A program made the position numbers and the translations under genes. Under the pieces are notes generated by a model, which ran no database searches, was not told where the DNA came from, and worked only from the letters and a program-made list of their open reading frames with translations. 64,000 nucleotides of DNA from an uncultured Alphaproteobacteria bacterium (lineage in GTDB: Bacteria > Pseudomonadota > Alphaproteobacteria > HIMB59), in NCBI GenBank assembly GCA_902599405.1, contig CACKFO010000008.1, forward strand, positions 1-64,000, given 5' to 3'. Shown piece by piece: positions 16,888-25,737 of the stretch (within the stretch, counting starts at the first letter, position 1; the number at the start of each line of letters is the position of its first letter).

Positions 16888-17691
16888 ATGAATCTTAAAA
16901 GACGAGATTTTATTAAAAAATTATCATGTGCGTGTTGTGCACCTTTATTTCTACCTTCTTGTACTGAGGTAGCTATCACAAATCGTAAACAACTCTCTAT
17001 TATTTCAGATGAAAGTATCAACAAACAAGCTCTTCAAGCTTACGAACAAGTAAAAAAACAAGAAAATTTAATAGAGTCTGGGCAAAATTTTAGAGCTGTA
17101 AGAGAGGTTGGTTTAAGAGTTACAGAATCTGTGGAAGAGTATTTTTTAAAAATGGGTCAATCAGACTCGATAAAAAACTATAATTGGGAATTCATATTAA
17201 TTGATGACAAGGAAACACTTAATGCTTGGTGTATGCCTGGTGGTAAAATAGCTTTTTACACAGGGATCTTAGATGTTGCCGCTAATAATGATGGTTTGGC
17301 TTCAATAATGGGTCATGAAATAGCACATGCGGTTGCTCGCCATAGTGTTGAAAGGGCCAGCCAAGCATTAGCAATAAATGTTGGCACTACTATCTTGGAT
17401 ATTGCTTTAGAGGGTGCCCTATCGAGTACCTCAGCTGATGATTATTTAGTAAATTTAGGTTTATCTTTACCTTTTAACAGATTACAAGAATCTGAGGCTG
17501 ATTATTTAGGCTTGGCCTTTATGACTATGGCCAAATACGACAATCATGAGTCATATAAAGTCTGGCAGCGAATGGCTGAAGCACAAAAAGGGAACGCACC
17601 ACCAGAGTTTCTATCAACGCACCCTTCCCCAAAAAATCGTATTGAAAAGCTTAAAAACTGGATACCTGAAGTTGATTTAAGATTTACCTAA
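16888..17691 (+). CDS. M48-family metalloprotease, lipoprotein with Tat-like signal
   Basis: 267 aa. The N-terminus has a twin-arginine motif (KRRDFIKK) and a lipobox (LPSC, Cys about residue 25), suggesting folded export and lipid anchoring. The zinc site is MGHEIAHAVARHS (H143, E144, H147), with the third ligand Glu in LQESEADYLG (about residue 203). STHPSPKNRIEKL is typical of the periplasmic Ycal/LoiP/BepA-type M48 peptidases that survey outer-membrane proteins. Its specific substrates are unknown. Spacing to the divergent transaminase is very short, so the two share a promoter region. Confidence 0.88.
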   Translation: MNLKRRDFIKKLSCACCAPLFLPSCTEVAITNRKQLSIISDESINKQALQAYEQVKKQENLIESGQNFRAVREVGLRVTESVEEYFLKMGQSDSIKNYNWEFILIDDKETLNAWCMPGGKIAFYTGILDVAANNDGLASIMGHEIAHAVARHSVERASQALAINVGTTILDIALEGALSSTSADDYLVNLGLSLPFNRLQESEADYLGLAFMTMAKYDNHESYKVWQRMAEAQKGNAPPEFLSTHPSPKNRIEKLKNWIPEVDLRFT

Positions 17692-17743
17692 AGCGTTGTT
17701 TTGTCATACTTCAAACAGATCAGAAATTTAATATATTTTATTT

Positions 17744-17962
17744 ATGAATAAAGTTATTAAGTTAAAAAAGCAGTCTAAAACAAGCGACTCCGATAGCATA
17801 AAACAGCTAAACAGTAAGCTAAACAAACTTGATAAGAAAATCGATAACCTCTATGAAAGATTAGACGGTCATATCAACAAAATAGATAAAGTTTATTCTA
17901 GACTAGAGGAACATTTTTCTGGTATCGAAAAGCTTTTATCCTTCTTTAAATTTAGAAAATAA
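17744..17962 (+). CDS. small coiled-coil protein, unknown
   Basis: 72 aa. Most of the protein (about residues 20-65) has heptad-like spacing of Leu/Ile with charged residues (LNSKLNKLDKKIDNLYERL and similar), predicting a parallel coiled coil. No signal or membrane segment is visible. The family is not recognised. It ends exactly where the convergent SRAP gene ends (adjacent bases 17962/17963). The coding call rests on length, start context and regular hydrophobic pattern. Confidence 0.55.
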   Translation: MNKVIKLKKQSKTSDSDSIKQLNSKLNKLDKKIDNLYERLDGHINKIDKVYSRLEEHFSGIEKLLSFFKFRK

Positions 17963-18532
17963 CTATTTCGATAACTCATAATTTATGACATCTGAAGATC
18001 TTAGTAGTTCTTCATAACTGTCCGAAAACCATTTTTTTACATTACTTTTGTTAATAATGACTGGATTTCTATTGTGAATAAATTCTATATTTTCCAAAGA
18101 GGATTTAGTTAAAATTGAATAATAAACAGTATCTTCTATTAATTTATATACACCTGCAAAAAAACTGACAGGAGTTTTGGTAAATAGTTTATATTTTTTT
18201 TTCAATTCTTGGGTTTTCAACCATTCAAAATAACTACTAAAAGGTACCAAACAGCGATTATTTGCAATGAGGCTATTACTAAAAGATTTCTCGTGTACTG
18301 TCTCTGATCGAATATTGAAAAGTGTTTTTCCTTTCGGAAGCCAATCAAATGACAAACCCCAACTTGATTGTTTAAATACAAATTTAGAGTTTAGATTAAA
18401 GACAATAGGCGCTTTATTGGTAGGGCAAATATCTTCATTTTTATAATCAAATATTGATTTGAAGTTATTTATAGTTTCCTTCTTAAAAGAGGAGTGATTA
18501 TCTTTAAGATTTAGCGAATATCTTCCGCACAC
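17963..18532 (-). CDS. SOS-response-associated peptidase (SRAP/HMCES/YedK) protein
   Basis: 189 aa. The family shields abasic sites in single-stranded DNA by forming a covalent link through Cys2. The protein starts MCGRYSLN, so Cys2 is available after Met removal. NIRSETV, CLVPFSSYFEWLK (with the catalytic Glu) and the FIHNRNPVII segment (normally HxRMPVIL; the Met is Asn here) complete the pattern. It starts two bases downstream of the TRAP binding-protein stop, an odd partner, so co-transcription may reflect compaction rather than function. Confidence 0.85.
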   Translation of the reverse strand: MCGRYSLNLKDNHSSFKKETINNFKSIFDYKNEDICPTNKAPIVFNLNSKFVFKQSSWGLSFDWLPKGKTLFNIRSETVHEKSFSNSLIANNRCLVPFSSYFEWLKTQELKKKYKLFTKTPVSFFAGVYKLIEDTVYYSILTKSSLENIEFIHNRNPVIINKSNVKKWFSDSYEELLRSSDVINYELSK

Positions 18533-18534
18533 TA

Positions 18535-19617
18535 TTAAATTTTTCTAAAATTCAAGTAGTTAGAAATATCAAAGTCCTTATATGAAGTTCTTAAACCTAA
18601 AAATTGAAAATAATCATCTCTAATTTTTTTCCCAAGAGAGGTATCAGTATAATTATCTAAAACACCATTGATATTTTTTTTGGCTTCAATGACAATATCG
18701 TTAGGTAGTTGCCTGAATTCTACACCAAGTGACCTCAATTTTTCTATAGCCACAACCTCTTTATACATGAAATCAGACAACATTTCTTGATTTTCTGACT
18801 GACAAGCATACTCGATGATGCTCTTAGCTTCATTATCAAAAGAGTTCCATTTATCTAAATTCATTCCTAATGAAATAGAAACTGTAGGTTTTTTAAAATC
18901 TGGATAATAACAGTAATTTGTTACTTTATAAAAACCAAAAGCTAAATCCATAACTGGATTAGACCAATCTGCTGCGTCTATAGCCCCACTTGCTAAAGAC
19001 TGAAGAATTTCACCTCCTGGTATATTTATAGAAGTTGCCCCCATAGTCTTTAATAGATCTCCTCCCATACCAGGGCTTCTTATTTTAAGTTTAGAAACAT
19101 CCTCGAGACTATTTAATTCGTTTTTGAACCAACCAAATAATGTAGATCCAGTATTACCAACTAAAAAATGTTTAATGTTAAAATTAGAACCTAATTCATC
19201 CCATAATAATTGACCATTGCCAGAATATATCCATGAATTAAATTCCTCGGCAGTCATTCCAAAAGGAACAGCAGCAAAAAAAGGATAGGCTTTGTTCTTT
19301 CCTCCCCAATAAAACTCTGCTGAGTGATATAAATCAGCTGTTCCAGATGACACGGCATCAAACACTCCAAACGGTGGGACTAGTTCACCAGCTGAATAAA
19401 CATTAACTTTTATTCTTTTATTAGATAAGTTCTCAATTCGCTGAGCCAACCTGTTTGCACCTAAACCTATACCAGGAAAATTCTCTGGCCATGATGTAAC
19501 CATATTTAACTCTGTTATGGTGCTTGCGTGTACATTAAAACTAGAGAGTGCAGCTGCACCGAGTACAGGAATTGAGGCTTTTTTAATAAAATTTCTTCTG
19601 TTAATTTTCTTTTTCAT
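18535..19617 (-). CDS. TRAP-transporter substrate-binding protein (DctP type) with Tat signal
   Basis: 360 aa from the ATG at 19617. A longer in-frame start exists but would run through the divergent deacylase gene, so it is rejected. The N-terminus (KKKINRRNFIKKAS...) is a twin-arginine signal with cleavage near VHAS. The mature part has the DctP-family pattern (ELNMVTSWPENFPGIG, the ligand-carboxylate region KLKIRSPGMGGDLLKTMG, and SGAIDAADWSNPVMD). Tat-exported members bind 2-oxoacids or other carboxylates in known cases. No DctQ or DctM membrane subunits are encoded nearby, so this is an orphan P subunit. Confidence 0.88.
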   Translation of the reverse strand: MKKKINRRNFIKKASIPVLGAAALSSFNVHASTITELNMVTSWPENFPGIGLGANRLAQRIENLSNKRIKVNVYSAGELVPPFGVFDAVSSGTADLYHSAEFYWGGKNKAYPFFAAVPFGMTAEEFNSWIYSGNGQLLWDELGSNFNIKHFLVGNTGSTLFGWFKNELNSLEDVSKLKIRSPGMGGDLLKTMGATSINIPGGEILQSLASGAIDAADWSNPVMDLAFGFYKVTNYCYYPDFKKPTVSISLGMNLDKWNSFDNEAKSIIEYACQSENQEMLSDFMYKEVVAIEKLRSLGVEFRQLPNDIVIEAKKNINGVLDNYTDTSLGKKIRDDYFQFLGLRTSYKDFDISNYLNFRKI

Positions 19618-19654
19618 ATTTTTATATAAATAAGATAACACTTTATAAATAAAA

Positions 19655-20173
19655 ATGAAATTAGAAGCAAAAAGTTTATTAGCCGCACTTAATGAACAAA
19701 AAGTTGAATATAAACTTTTTGAACACGAGGCTTTTTTTACTGTCGAGGAGTCTAGCAAATTAAAATCAGATTTGAATATGCAAGGTGCGCATACAAAAAA
19801 TCTTTTTTTAAGGGACAAAAAGAGAAATTTTTACTTACTCTCATGCTTAGATAGCACTGAAGTAGACCTAAAAATTATTAAAAACACTATACAGTGCCAA
19901 GGAAATCTCTCTTTTGGAAGTGCAGAATATTTATATGATAAACTTGGAGTCAAACCAGGCTCAGTTAGTCCCTACTCTTTAATCAATAATGTAGATAAGG
20001 ATGTAAGTTTTTACTTAGATAAAAAAATAAATGATTATGAATTATGCAATTTTCACCCACTAGACAACACTAAAACAATTCAAGTAAAAACACAGGATTG
20101 TATTAAATTTCTAAAAACAATTACGACTGTGCGATTAATTGATTTTACGACTATGGAAGTAATTAATCTCTGA
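19655..20173 (+). CDS. ProX/PrdX-type prolyl-tRNA deacylase
   Basis: 172-aa YbaK-domain protein closest to the free-standing ProX branch: EYKLFEHEAFFTVEESSKL, GAHTKNLFLRDKKRNFYLLSCL, the SFGSAEYLYDKLGVKPGSVSPYSLIN block and FHPLDNTKT. ProX removes alanine from mischarged Ala-tRNA-Pro. It is distinct from the YbaK/EbsC-type paralogue at 11002-11460. Divergent from the TRAP gene (38 bases between starts). Its 3' end overlaps the convergent YajQ gene by 11 bases, with the two stops inside each other's coding sequence. Confidence 0.88.
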   Translation: MKLEAKSLLAALNEQKVEYKLFEHEAFFTVEESSKLKSDLNMQGAHTKNLFLRDKKRNFYLLSCLDSTEVDLKIIKNTIQCQGNLSFGSAEYLYDKLGVKPGSVSPYSLINNVDKDVSFYLDKKINDYELCNFHPLDNTKTIQVKTQDCIKFLKTITTVRLIDFTTMEVINL

Positions 20174-20648
20174 AATTTTGAAACTGTAAAGGAATTTTAA
20201 TATCACTTGATTTTAATAATTCGATCATTGATTGTAGATCGTCTCTTTTCTTTCCAGTTATTCTTACTTCATCTCCATTAATTGAAGCTTGAACCTTTGC
20301 TTTCGATGATTTAACAAGATTTGTTATTTTTTTTGAGTCCTCTTTTGATATTCCATTCAAAATATCAATAAATTGTCTTACTCTATTTCCGGAAGCTGTT
20401 TCAGTTGATTTTAGGTGAATAAATTTTGGATCTATTTTTCTTCTTACAATATTATTTTTTAAAATATCATTAAATTGAGTTAATTTAGTATTGTCGGTTG
20501 TCTCTATTGTAATAGAAAAATCGTTTCGTTCGATTGTTGAATTAGTGTTCTTAAAGTCAAATCTATTATCAACTTCTCTTTTTGTATTATTGATGGCATT
20601 ATCAATTTCTTGAATATCTGGTGACGAGACAACATCAAAAGAAGGCAT
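20163..20648 (-). CDS. yajQ: YajQ-family nucleotide-binding protein
   Basis: 161 aa from the ATG at 20648, which gives the conserved MPSFDVVSSPDIQEIDNAI N-terminus. Two ferredoxin-like RNP-type repeats are typical: EVDNRFDFKNTNSTIE, then KIKASxxxxxVRITGKKRDDLQ-like sequence (SKAKVQASINGDEVRITGKKRDDL). Characterised members bind cyclic di-GMP or nucleic acid, but the role here is unknown. Its start lies only two bases from the divergent permease start, so one of the two probably has a leaderless message or uses a promoter inside the other gene. Confidence 0.92.
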   Translation of the reverse strand: MPSFDVVSSPDIQEIDNAINNTKREVDNRFDFKNTNSTIERNDFSITIETTDNTKLTQFNDILKNNIVRRKIDPKFIHLKSTETASGNRVRQFIDILNGISKEDSKKITNLVKSSKAKVQASINGDEVRITGKKRDDLQSMIELLKSSDIKIPLQFQNFRD

Positions 20649-20650
20649 AA

Positions 20651-21523
20651 TTGAACAATACAATATTTTTATTTATTTCAACACTAATAGTTTGGGGACC
20701 AACCTGGTATATAATTAAATTTCAACTAGGCATTGTCGATCCAATGACATCGGTTTTTTATCGCTTTTTCTTATCTTCGATCATTATTTTAGTATTTTGT
20801 GTATTAAAAAAAATAAATCTGAGATTTTCATTAAAAGAGCATTTCTTTATAGCTGCTCTAGGAGTCTCTTTATTCAATATAAATTATGTACTGTTTTATC
20901 TATCTACAGTTCATTTAATAAGTGGATTTGTTGCTTTATGTTTTTCTTCAATATTATTTTTAAATGTAATTAATAATATTATTTTTAAAGGTAAATTTCC
21001 AAAAATTATGACTTTGGTTGGAGGTTTTATTGGAACGTTAGGATTACTTTTCATATTTTATGATGAAATAATCAATTTTGAATTTTCAAAAGGAACTAGT
21101 ATTGGAATTTTACTTGGTGTAATGGCGACATATTTTGCATCTATTGGTAACTTAATTTCAGAGTATACCTCTAAAATTAAATTGAATGTTATTGCTGTTA
21201 CAGGATATGGGATGTTGTATGGCTCAATAACACTGTTAATTTATCTTTTAGTAACTGGTATTGAACTTAATTTTGATTTCAGTTACAGATACGTCTTTTC
21301 ATTATTGTATTTGGCTATTTTTGGGAGTGTATTTGGTTTCATTCTTTATTTATCAGTAATTAAAAATATTGGCGCAAATGATGCCGCATACATTGCTATA
21401 ATTATGCCTCTTATTGCTCTAATTATTTCTACGATATTTGAAGGTTTGGAGTGGGACTTAAATTTGTATGTCGGTGCAATTCTTGTATTGTTTGGAAATA
21501 TATTAATATTAAAAAGAAATTAA
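20651..21523 (+). CDS. EamA/DMT-superfamily transporter
   Basis: 290 aa with about ten membrane segments in two EamA repeats. The first helix carries the family-typical STLIVWGPTWYIIKFQLG, and FLYLSTVHLISGFVALCFSS matches the second conserved region. The TTG start at 20651 is chosen because later ATG codons would remove the first helix. DMT proteins export amino acids, nucleobases or other metabolites; the substrate is not readable. Convergent with the MFS gene, the two stops overlapping by four bases. Confidence 0.82.
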   Translation: MNNTIFLFISTLIVWGPTWYIIKFQLGIVDPMTSVFYRFFLSSIIILVFCVLKKINLRFSLKEHFFIAALGVSLFNINYVLFYLSTVHLISGFVALCFSSILFLNVINNIIFKGKFPKIMTLVGGFIGTLGLLFIFYDEIINFEFSKGTSIGILLGVMATYFASIGNLISEYTSKIKLNVIAVTGYGMLYGSITLLIYLLVTGIELNFDFSYRYVFSLLYLAIFGSVFGFILYLSVIKNIGANDAAYIAIIMPLIALIISTIFEGLEWDLNLYVGAILVLFGNILILKRN

Positions 21524-22668
21524 TTCTTAAACAACTTTTGTTGAGAAGTTACTATTATGCTCGATATTATAAAAAGTATTAACATCGGAATATAGACGAA
21601 TTCAATACCGAAGATATCAGCAACATAACCTAAAGCTGGTGGTGCAATCATAAAGACCCCATAAACACCTATTGTAATTATAGTTATCCCTACCGTAGCA
21701 TTAACATTTTTAATAGAAGACCCAAAGGTATAACAAATAGGAATAATTGAAGAAACACTAAAACCAGCAATAATAAAACCAATTATTGCTAATGATAGAG
21801 AACTACTTAAAACTATAATTAATGAACCCAGTAATGAACCTATCACTGAGTAAACAAGAAAATTATAAATACCGAATATTTCTTTTAACTTATCTCCAAT
21901 TAATCTACCAATAACCATACTCCCATTAAATGCTATAGCAGCAAGTCCAATATTAAAACCATCTGCATTAATGTAGTCTCTCATATATAAAGAACCCCAA
22001 GAGTCAGTACCGCCCTCCAAAAATACTGCTGTAATTGATAAAATAAATAAGATTACAAGAAATAAGGGCCAATTGAAAAATATAGACAAAATAGATAAAG
22101 AGTCTGATTTATTTTGTTTTATAGTTAAACTACTTAGAAATATTAATGGTGATAAGATTATTACAAATATAATTGAATTTATTATAAAGCTTATTTTAAA
22201 TTCCAGAAATAAACTAGTTAACAAAGATCCAGATAATAATCCAATACTCCAAAAGGCATGAAATCCTGACATCATAGGTTTTTTAAATTTTTTTTCTAAA
22301 GATGTAGCTTGAACATTAAGAATAACCTCAAATAGTCCGTAACAAATACCGAAAATAAAACTCAATATTGCCATAATTATAAAAGATTGAGCAAACGGAA
22401 TTAAAAGCCAAAGAATGCTTATAGCTAGACCTGATAACAGTGAGATTTGTTTTGAGGGATATATTTGTGTTATTTTTGGTGTAACTATCATAGTTAAAAC
22501 AGAGCCAATTGAAAAAATTACAAACAAATATCCCATACCTGTATAATCGACATTAATTTGATCTTTTATATCTGGTATCCTTACTGCCCAAAGTCCAACA
22601 AAAAAAGAAATTGAGAAAAATAACGCTTTGCACGCATTAGCCTCTGAAAAATTACTCTTTAATTTCAA
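21520..22668 (-). CDS. MFS transporter (YbjJ/FucP-like branch)
   Basis: 382 aa, about twelve membrane segments. FFVGLWAVRIPDIKDQINVDYTGMGYLFVIFSIGS at the N-terminus resembles the sugar-type MFS of the YbjJ branch, and GGTDSWGSLYMRDYI in helix 7 is also typical of that branch. The substrate is unknown. It lies 18 bases downstream of the thioesterase gene on the same strand, so the two are probably co-transcribed. Confidence 0.8.
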   Translation of the reverse strand: MKLKSNFSEANACKALFFSISFFVGLWAVRIPDIKDQINVDYTGMGYLFVIFSIGSVLTMIVTPKITQIYPSKQISLLSGLAISILWLLIPFAQSFIIMAILSFIFGICYGLFEVILNVQATSLEKKFKKPMMSGFHAFWSIGLLSGSLLTSLFLEFKISFIINSIIFVIILSPLIFLSSLTIKQNKSDSLSILSIFFNWPLFLVILFILSITAVFLEGGTDSWGSLYMRDYINADGFNIGLAAIAFNGSMVIGRLIGDKLKEIFGIYNFLVYSVIGSLLGSLIIVLSSSLSLAIIGFIIAGFSVSSIIPICYTFGSSIKNVNATVGITIITIGVYGVFMIAPPALGYVADIFGIEFVYIPMLILFIISSIIVTSQQKLFKN

Positions 22669-22686
22669 AATAGATAAATTAAATAG

Positions 22687-23124
22687 CTACCAACCACCAT
22701 CATCATCTACTTTTTTGTCTTTAACAGATTTAATAGATGAAGTTTTAACTAATTTCCATATACCACTTCCAGAAACAATAATTTCATTTTTTGAAAAGAC
22801 TTTACAATTAACAAAACAAAGTGTTTTAGTCATTCTTTCTATAATTGGTAAGCCTATTAGTTCATCTCCTTTTTGGGCTGAAAGTGTAAAGTGAGTGTTC
22901 ATGGATATAGTAACACAAGGTTTATTACCAAAAGACTTATAAGCAGCATTGCCCATAACATTATCTAAAAAAGACATTAAGAAACCTCCATGTGCAAATT
23001 TTCCTGAATTAAGATGTTTTTCAGAAACAAACATTCGATATTTATCCTGATTATTTTCTGATTTTGTCTCTAATTGACCAAGTAATTGTGTAAATGAAGA
23101 TTTTGATATTAACTTCCAGGTCAT
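22687..23124 (-). CDS. PaaI/YdiI-type hotdog thioesterase
   Basis: 145 aa, single hotdog domain. The family hydrolyses acyl- or aryl-CoA thioesters. The key segment is NSGKFAHGGFLMSFLDNVMGNAAYKSF, with the HGG turn and the Asp used for catalysis by PaaI members, followed by PCVTISMNTHFTLSAQKGDEL. The N-terminal TWKLISKSSFTQLLGQ is family-typical. It is upstream of an MFS permease on the same strand and divergent from ggt. Substrate unknown. Confidence 0.82.
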   Translation of the reverse strand: MTWKLISKSSFTQLLGQLETKSENNQDKYRMFVSEKHLNSGKFAHGGFLMSFLDNVMGNAAYKSFGNKPCVTISMNTHFTLSAQKGDELIGLPIIERMTKTLCFVNCKVFSKNEIIVSGSGIWKLVKTSSIKSVKDKKVDDDGGW

Positions 23125-23218
23125 ATATAACTTTATAATGCAATCTTTAAAAAAAGAAATATTTTATGAAATTTCATAAACTATTTAACTTAGTTATTAA
23201 TACTAAACTTTATGCGTA

Positions 23219-24970
23219 ATGAGTAGATCTTATAGAATTGAAGATAATAACTCTAATAGTTTTATACCTAGTTACTCTGGTACTAACGGTGCAGTAGCAA
23301 CACATTCAAATTTATCCTCAATGACAGCCTATAATATTTTAAATCAAGACAAAGGTAATGCTTTTGATGCTGCTGCTGGAGCAATGTTAGTTGAAGGTCT
23401 TGTAAATCCTCAAATGTTTGGAATGGGTGGTGAAGGTGTGATGATATTAAAACCCAGAAACCAAAACCCTGTTGTCTTAAATGGAAATACTTTATCGCCA
23501 AGAAAATTTAATTTTTTAAATTTAGTTACCAGGGGTTTCACAGAAGTTCCAGATGAAGGAGTATTATGTGCTGGAGTTCCAGCAGCATTTTCTAGTATTT
23601 TTAGAATGTTACAATTATATGGAACATTAGATTTTAGGACCATTTCTAAATATGCAAAAGAATACGCAAAAGAGGGATATCCTTTACACACAGGAATAAT
23701 AAACCAAAATAAATTTGGTTTAAAAAGTCTAAAAGGTAAATTTATAAGAGAGTGGAAAAATTCTGCTAAATTATATTTAAAAAATAATAAAATTCCAAAA
23801 GTAGGAAGTTTATTCAGAAATTCGGCTTACGCAAACTTAATAGATTATCTTGGTAATTACGAGAAAAAGATTACAGGATCTCGTAATAATAAATTTAATA
23901 AATTGCATGATGCTTTTTATAAAGGTGATGTTGCAAACTTAATTTTAAAATATTCTCAAAAAAATGAAGGGCTACTTTCAAAAGAAGATTTTGAAAATTT
24001 TAATGTGAAATTTGAAAAAACAATTTCAGAAAAATATGGTGATTACCAAGTTCATAAAACTAATTTCTGGGGACAAGGATTAACTAGTTTAATGATGTTG
24101 AAAATGCTTAACAAACAAAAAATTAAATCACTTAATTCAGCTGGTGATATTCATAAATTTACAGAAATTTTAAAATTAACTTTTGCTGACAGAGAGATGT
24201 ATTTCACTGGGAAGTACAATTCAAAAGTCAAAGCAAATCACCTATTAGATGACTCTTACCTTAATAAAAGAATGCAATTAATTAAAGATAAGGCAATTGA
24301 CTCTATAATTCCAGGAAACCCCCTATCCAAGAAATCATTACTCCCAATTGAAAATGATATTAAACCATGGGGTGCTGGCACAGTTCATATAAGTATTATA
24401 GATAAAAATAATAATGCTATTTCGTGTACACCAAGTGGTGGATGGATCAGATCTAATGAAGTAATCAATGAATTAGGATTTCCCCTAGGAAATAGATTAA
24501 TGACGTTTTATTTATCAAAACCAGGTCACGTAAATTTTATAGCACCTGTACAACAACCAAGGACAACATTGAGCCCTACTTTGATTATCAATCAAAAAAA
24601 GAGAGAAATTTTAAGTTGTGGGACTATGGGCGGTGACGCTCAAGATCAATGGCAAGCACAATTTTTAATGAATTATATATTTTCAAATATGCCTATTGAC
24701 AAAGCTTTAAATGAACCCAGAGTTTCATCAGAGCATTTACCTGCTTTTTTTCACCCTCATGATCCAAATTTGAAACAATTATTATTAGAAGAGCGTCTTT
24801 CATCCTTTATTTCTCAATTAAATAAAAAAGGACATAAATGCCTTAAAACTACAGACTGGAGCGAAGGTTTTATTTTATGCGCTAGAAAACAAGATAAAAT
24901 TTATGATGCATATGCAGATATTAGAAGTTATAAGAGTCAAATATTTCAAGCACAGGCATTAGCATGGTAA
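23219..24970 (+). CDS. ggt: gamma-glutamyltransferase
   Basis: 583 aa. Ntn-hydrolase precursor that self-cleaves before a Thr to give large and small subunits and then attacks gamma-glutamyl bonds in glutathione-like compounds. The N-terminal GNAFDAAAGAMLVEGLVNPQMFGMGGEG region and the cleavage site WGAGTVHISIID (Thr about residue 388) are clear, as are QQPRTTLSPTLI and GTMGGDAQDQWQ near the C-terminus. No signal peptide is visible, so the enzyme is predicted cytosolic, as in the YwrD/gamma-glutamyltransferase-like bacterial branch; some of these are acylases. The stop overlaps the mazG start by 7 bases. Confidence 0.88.
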   Translation: MSRSYRIEDNNSNSFIPSYSGTNGAVATHSNLSSMTAYNILNQDKGNAFDAAAGAMLVEGLVNPQMFGMGGEGVMILKPRNQNPVVLNGNTLSPRKFNFLNLVTRGFTEVPDEGVLCAGVPAAFSSIFRMLQLYGTLDFRTISKYAKEYAKEGYPLHTGIINQNKFGLKSLKGKFIREWKNSAKLYLKNNKIPKVGSLFRNSAYANLIDYLGNYEKKITGSRNNKFNKLHDAFYKGDVANLILKYSQKNEGLLSKEDFENFNVKFEKTISEKYGDYQVHKTNFWGQGLTSLMMLKMLNKQKIKSLNSAGDIHKFTEILKLTFADREMYFTGKYNSKVKANHLLDDSYLNKRMQLIKDKAIDSIIPGNPLSKKSLLPIENDIKPWGAGTVHISIIDKNNNAISCTPSGGWIRSNEVINELGFPLGNRLMTFYLSKPGHVNFIAPVQQPRTTLSPTLIINQKKREILSCGTMGGDAQDQWQAQFLMNYIFSNMPIDKALNEPRVSSEHLPAFFHPHDPNLKQLLLEERLSSFISQLNKKGHKCLKTTDWSEGFILCARKQDKIYDAYADIRSYKSQIFQAQALAW

Positions 24971-25737
24971 AAAAAAAGAACAAATTAAATGATTTAATTG
25001 ATGTAGTTAAGAGACTAAGAAATCCAAAAAATGGATGTCCATGGGATTTACAACAAACTTCCAAATCATTAGCAAAGTATACTTTAGAGGAAGCTTATGA
25101 AGTTATCGAAGCAATTGAGTCAAATAATAATAAAGAGCTTGAAGGAGAGCTTGGTGATTTATTACTACAAGTTATTTATCACTCAGTTATTGCTGCTGAA
25201 AAAAAGAAATTTTCAATTGATGATGTCATTGATACAAGTGTAAAAAAAATGAAATCTCGTCATCCACATATTTTTATGCGCGATGAGTCAATCAAAACTG
25301 TTCAAGATGTTAATGATTTTTGGGAAACACAAAAAAAATTTGAAAGAAAAAAGAAAGGTGCTAAATCTGTTTTAGATGGTGTAAGTGTAAACCTACCTGC
25401 TGTTACTCGTTCACTTAAACTTCAAAAAAGAGCCGCAAAAGAGGGATTTGATTGGAAAAATGCAAATGGGACCTTGAAGAAGGTAAAAGAGGAATTAAAT
25501 GAGCTATCAAATGAAATGAATATTAATAATAAGAGAAAAATCAAAGAGGAATTAGGAGATTTATTGTTTTCTTGTATTAATTTATCTAGAAAATTAGGCC
25601 TAGATACTGAAACAGTTATTAGGGACTCTAATAGGAAATTTGAGAAAAGATTTAAAAAAATGGAAAAAACAATGAATAAAAAAAAATTGAAATGGAATTT
25701 GAATAATTTGGAGAGAGAATGGCAAAAATCAAAATAA
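24964..25737 (+). CDS. mazG: nucleoside triphosphate pyrophosphohydrolase MazG
   Basis: 257 aa with two tandem MazG domains. It hydrolyses NTPs to NMP and PPi and removes aberrant nucleotides. The first domain has NPKNGCPWDLQQTSKSLAKYTLEEAYEVIEAI and the metal-binding ELGDLLLQVIYHS; the second repeats KEELGDLLFSCINLSRKL. HPHIFMRDE joins them, as in E. coli MazG. It overlaps ggt by 7 bases and the tolC-like gene by 19, so it lies inside a tight four-gene run ending in a LysR regulator. Confidence 0.92.
   Translation: MVKKKNKLNDLIDVVKRLRNPKNGCPWDLQQTSKSLAKYTLEEAYEVIEAIESNNNKELEGELGDLLLQVIYHSVIAAEKKKFSIDDVIDTSVKKMKSRHPHIFMRDESIKTVQDVNDFWETQKKFERKKKGAKSVLDGVSVNLPAVTRSLKLQKRAAKEGFDWKNANGTLKKVKEELNELSNEMNINNKRKIKEELGDLLFSCINLSRKLGLDTETVIRDSNRKFEKRFKKMEKTMNKKKLKWNLNNLEREWQKSK

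Noticed and set aside
19618-19818. 67-residue N-terminal extension of the TRAP binding protein
   Set aside because: It is antisense to the ProX-type gene, and the Tat signal begins exactly at the ATG at 19617.
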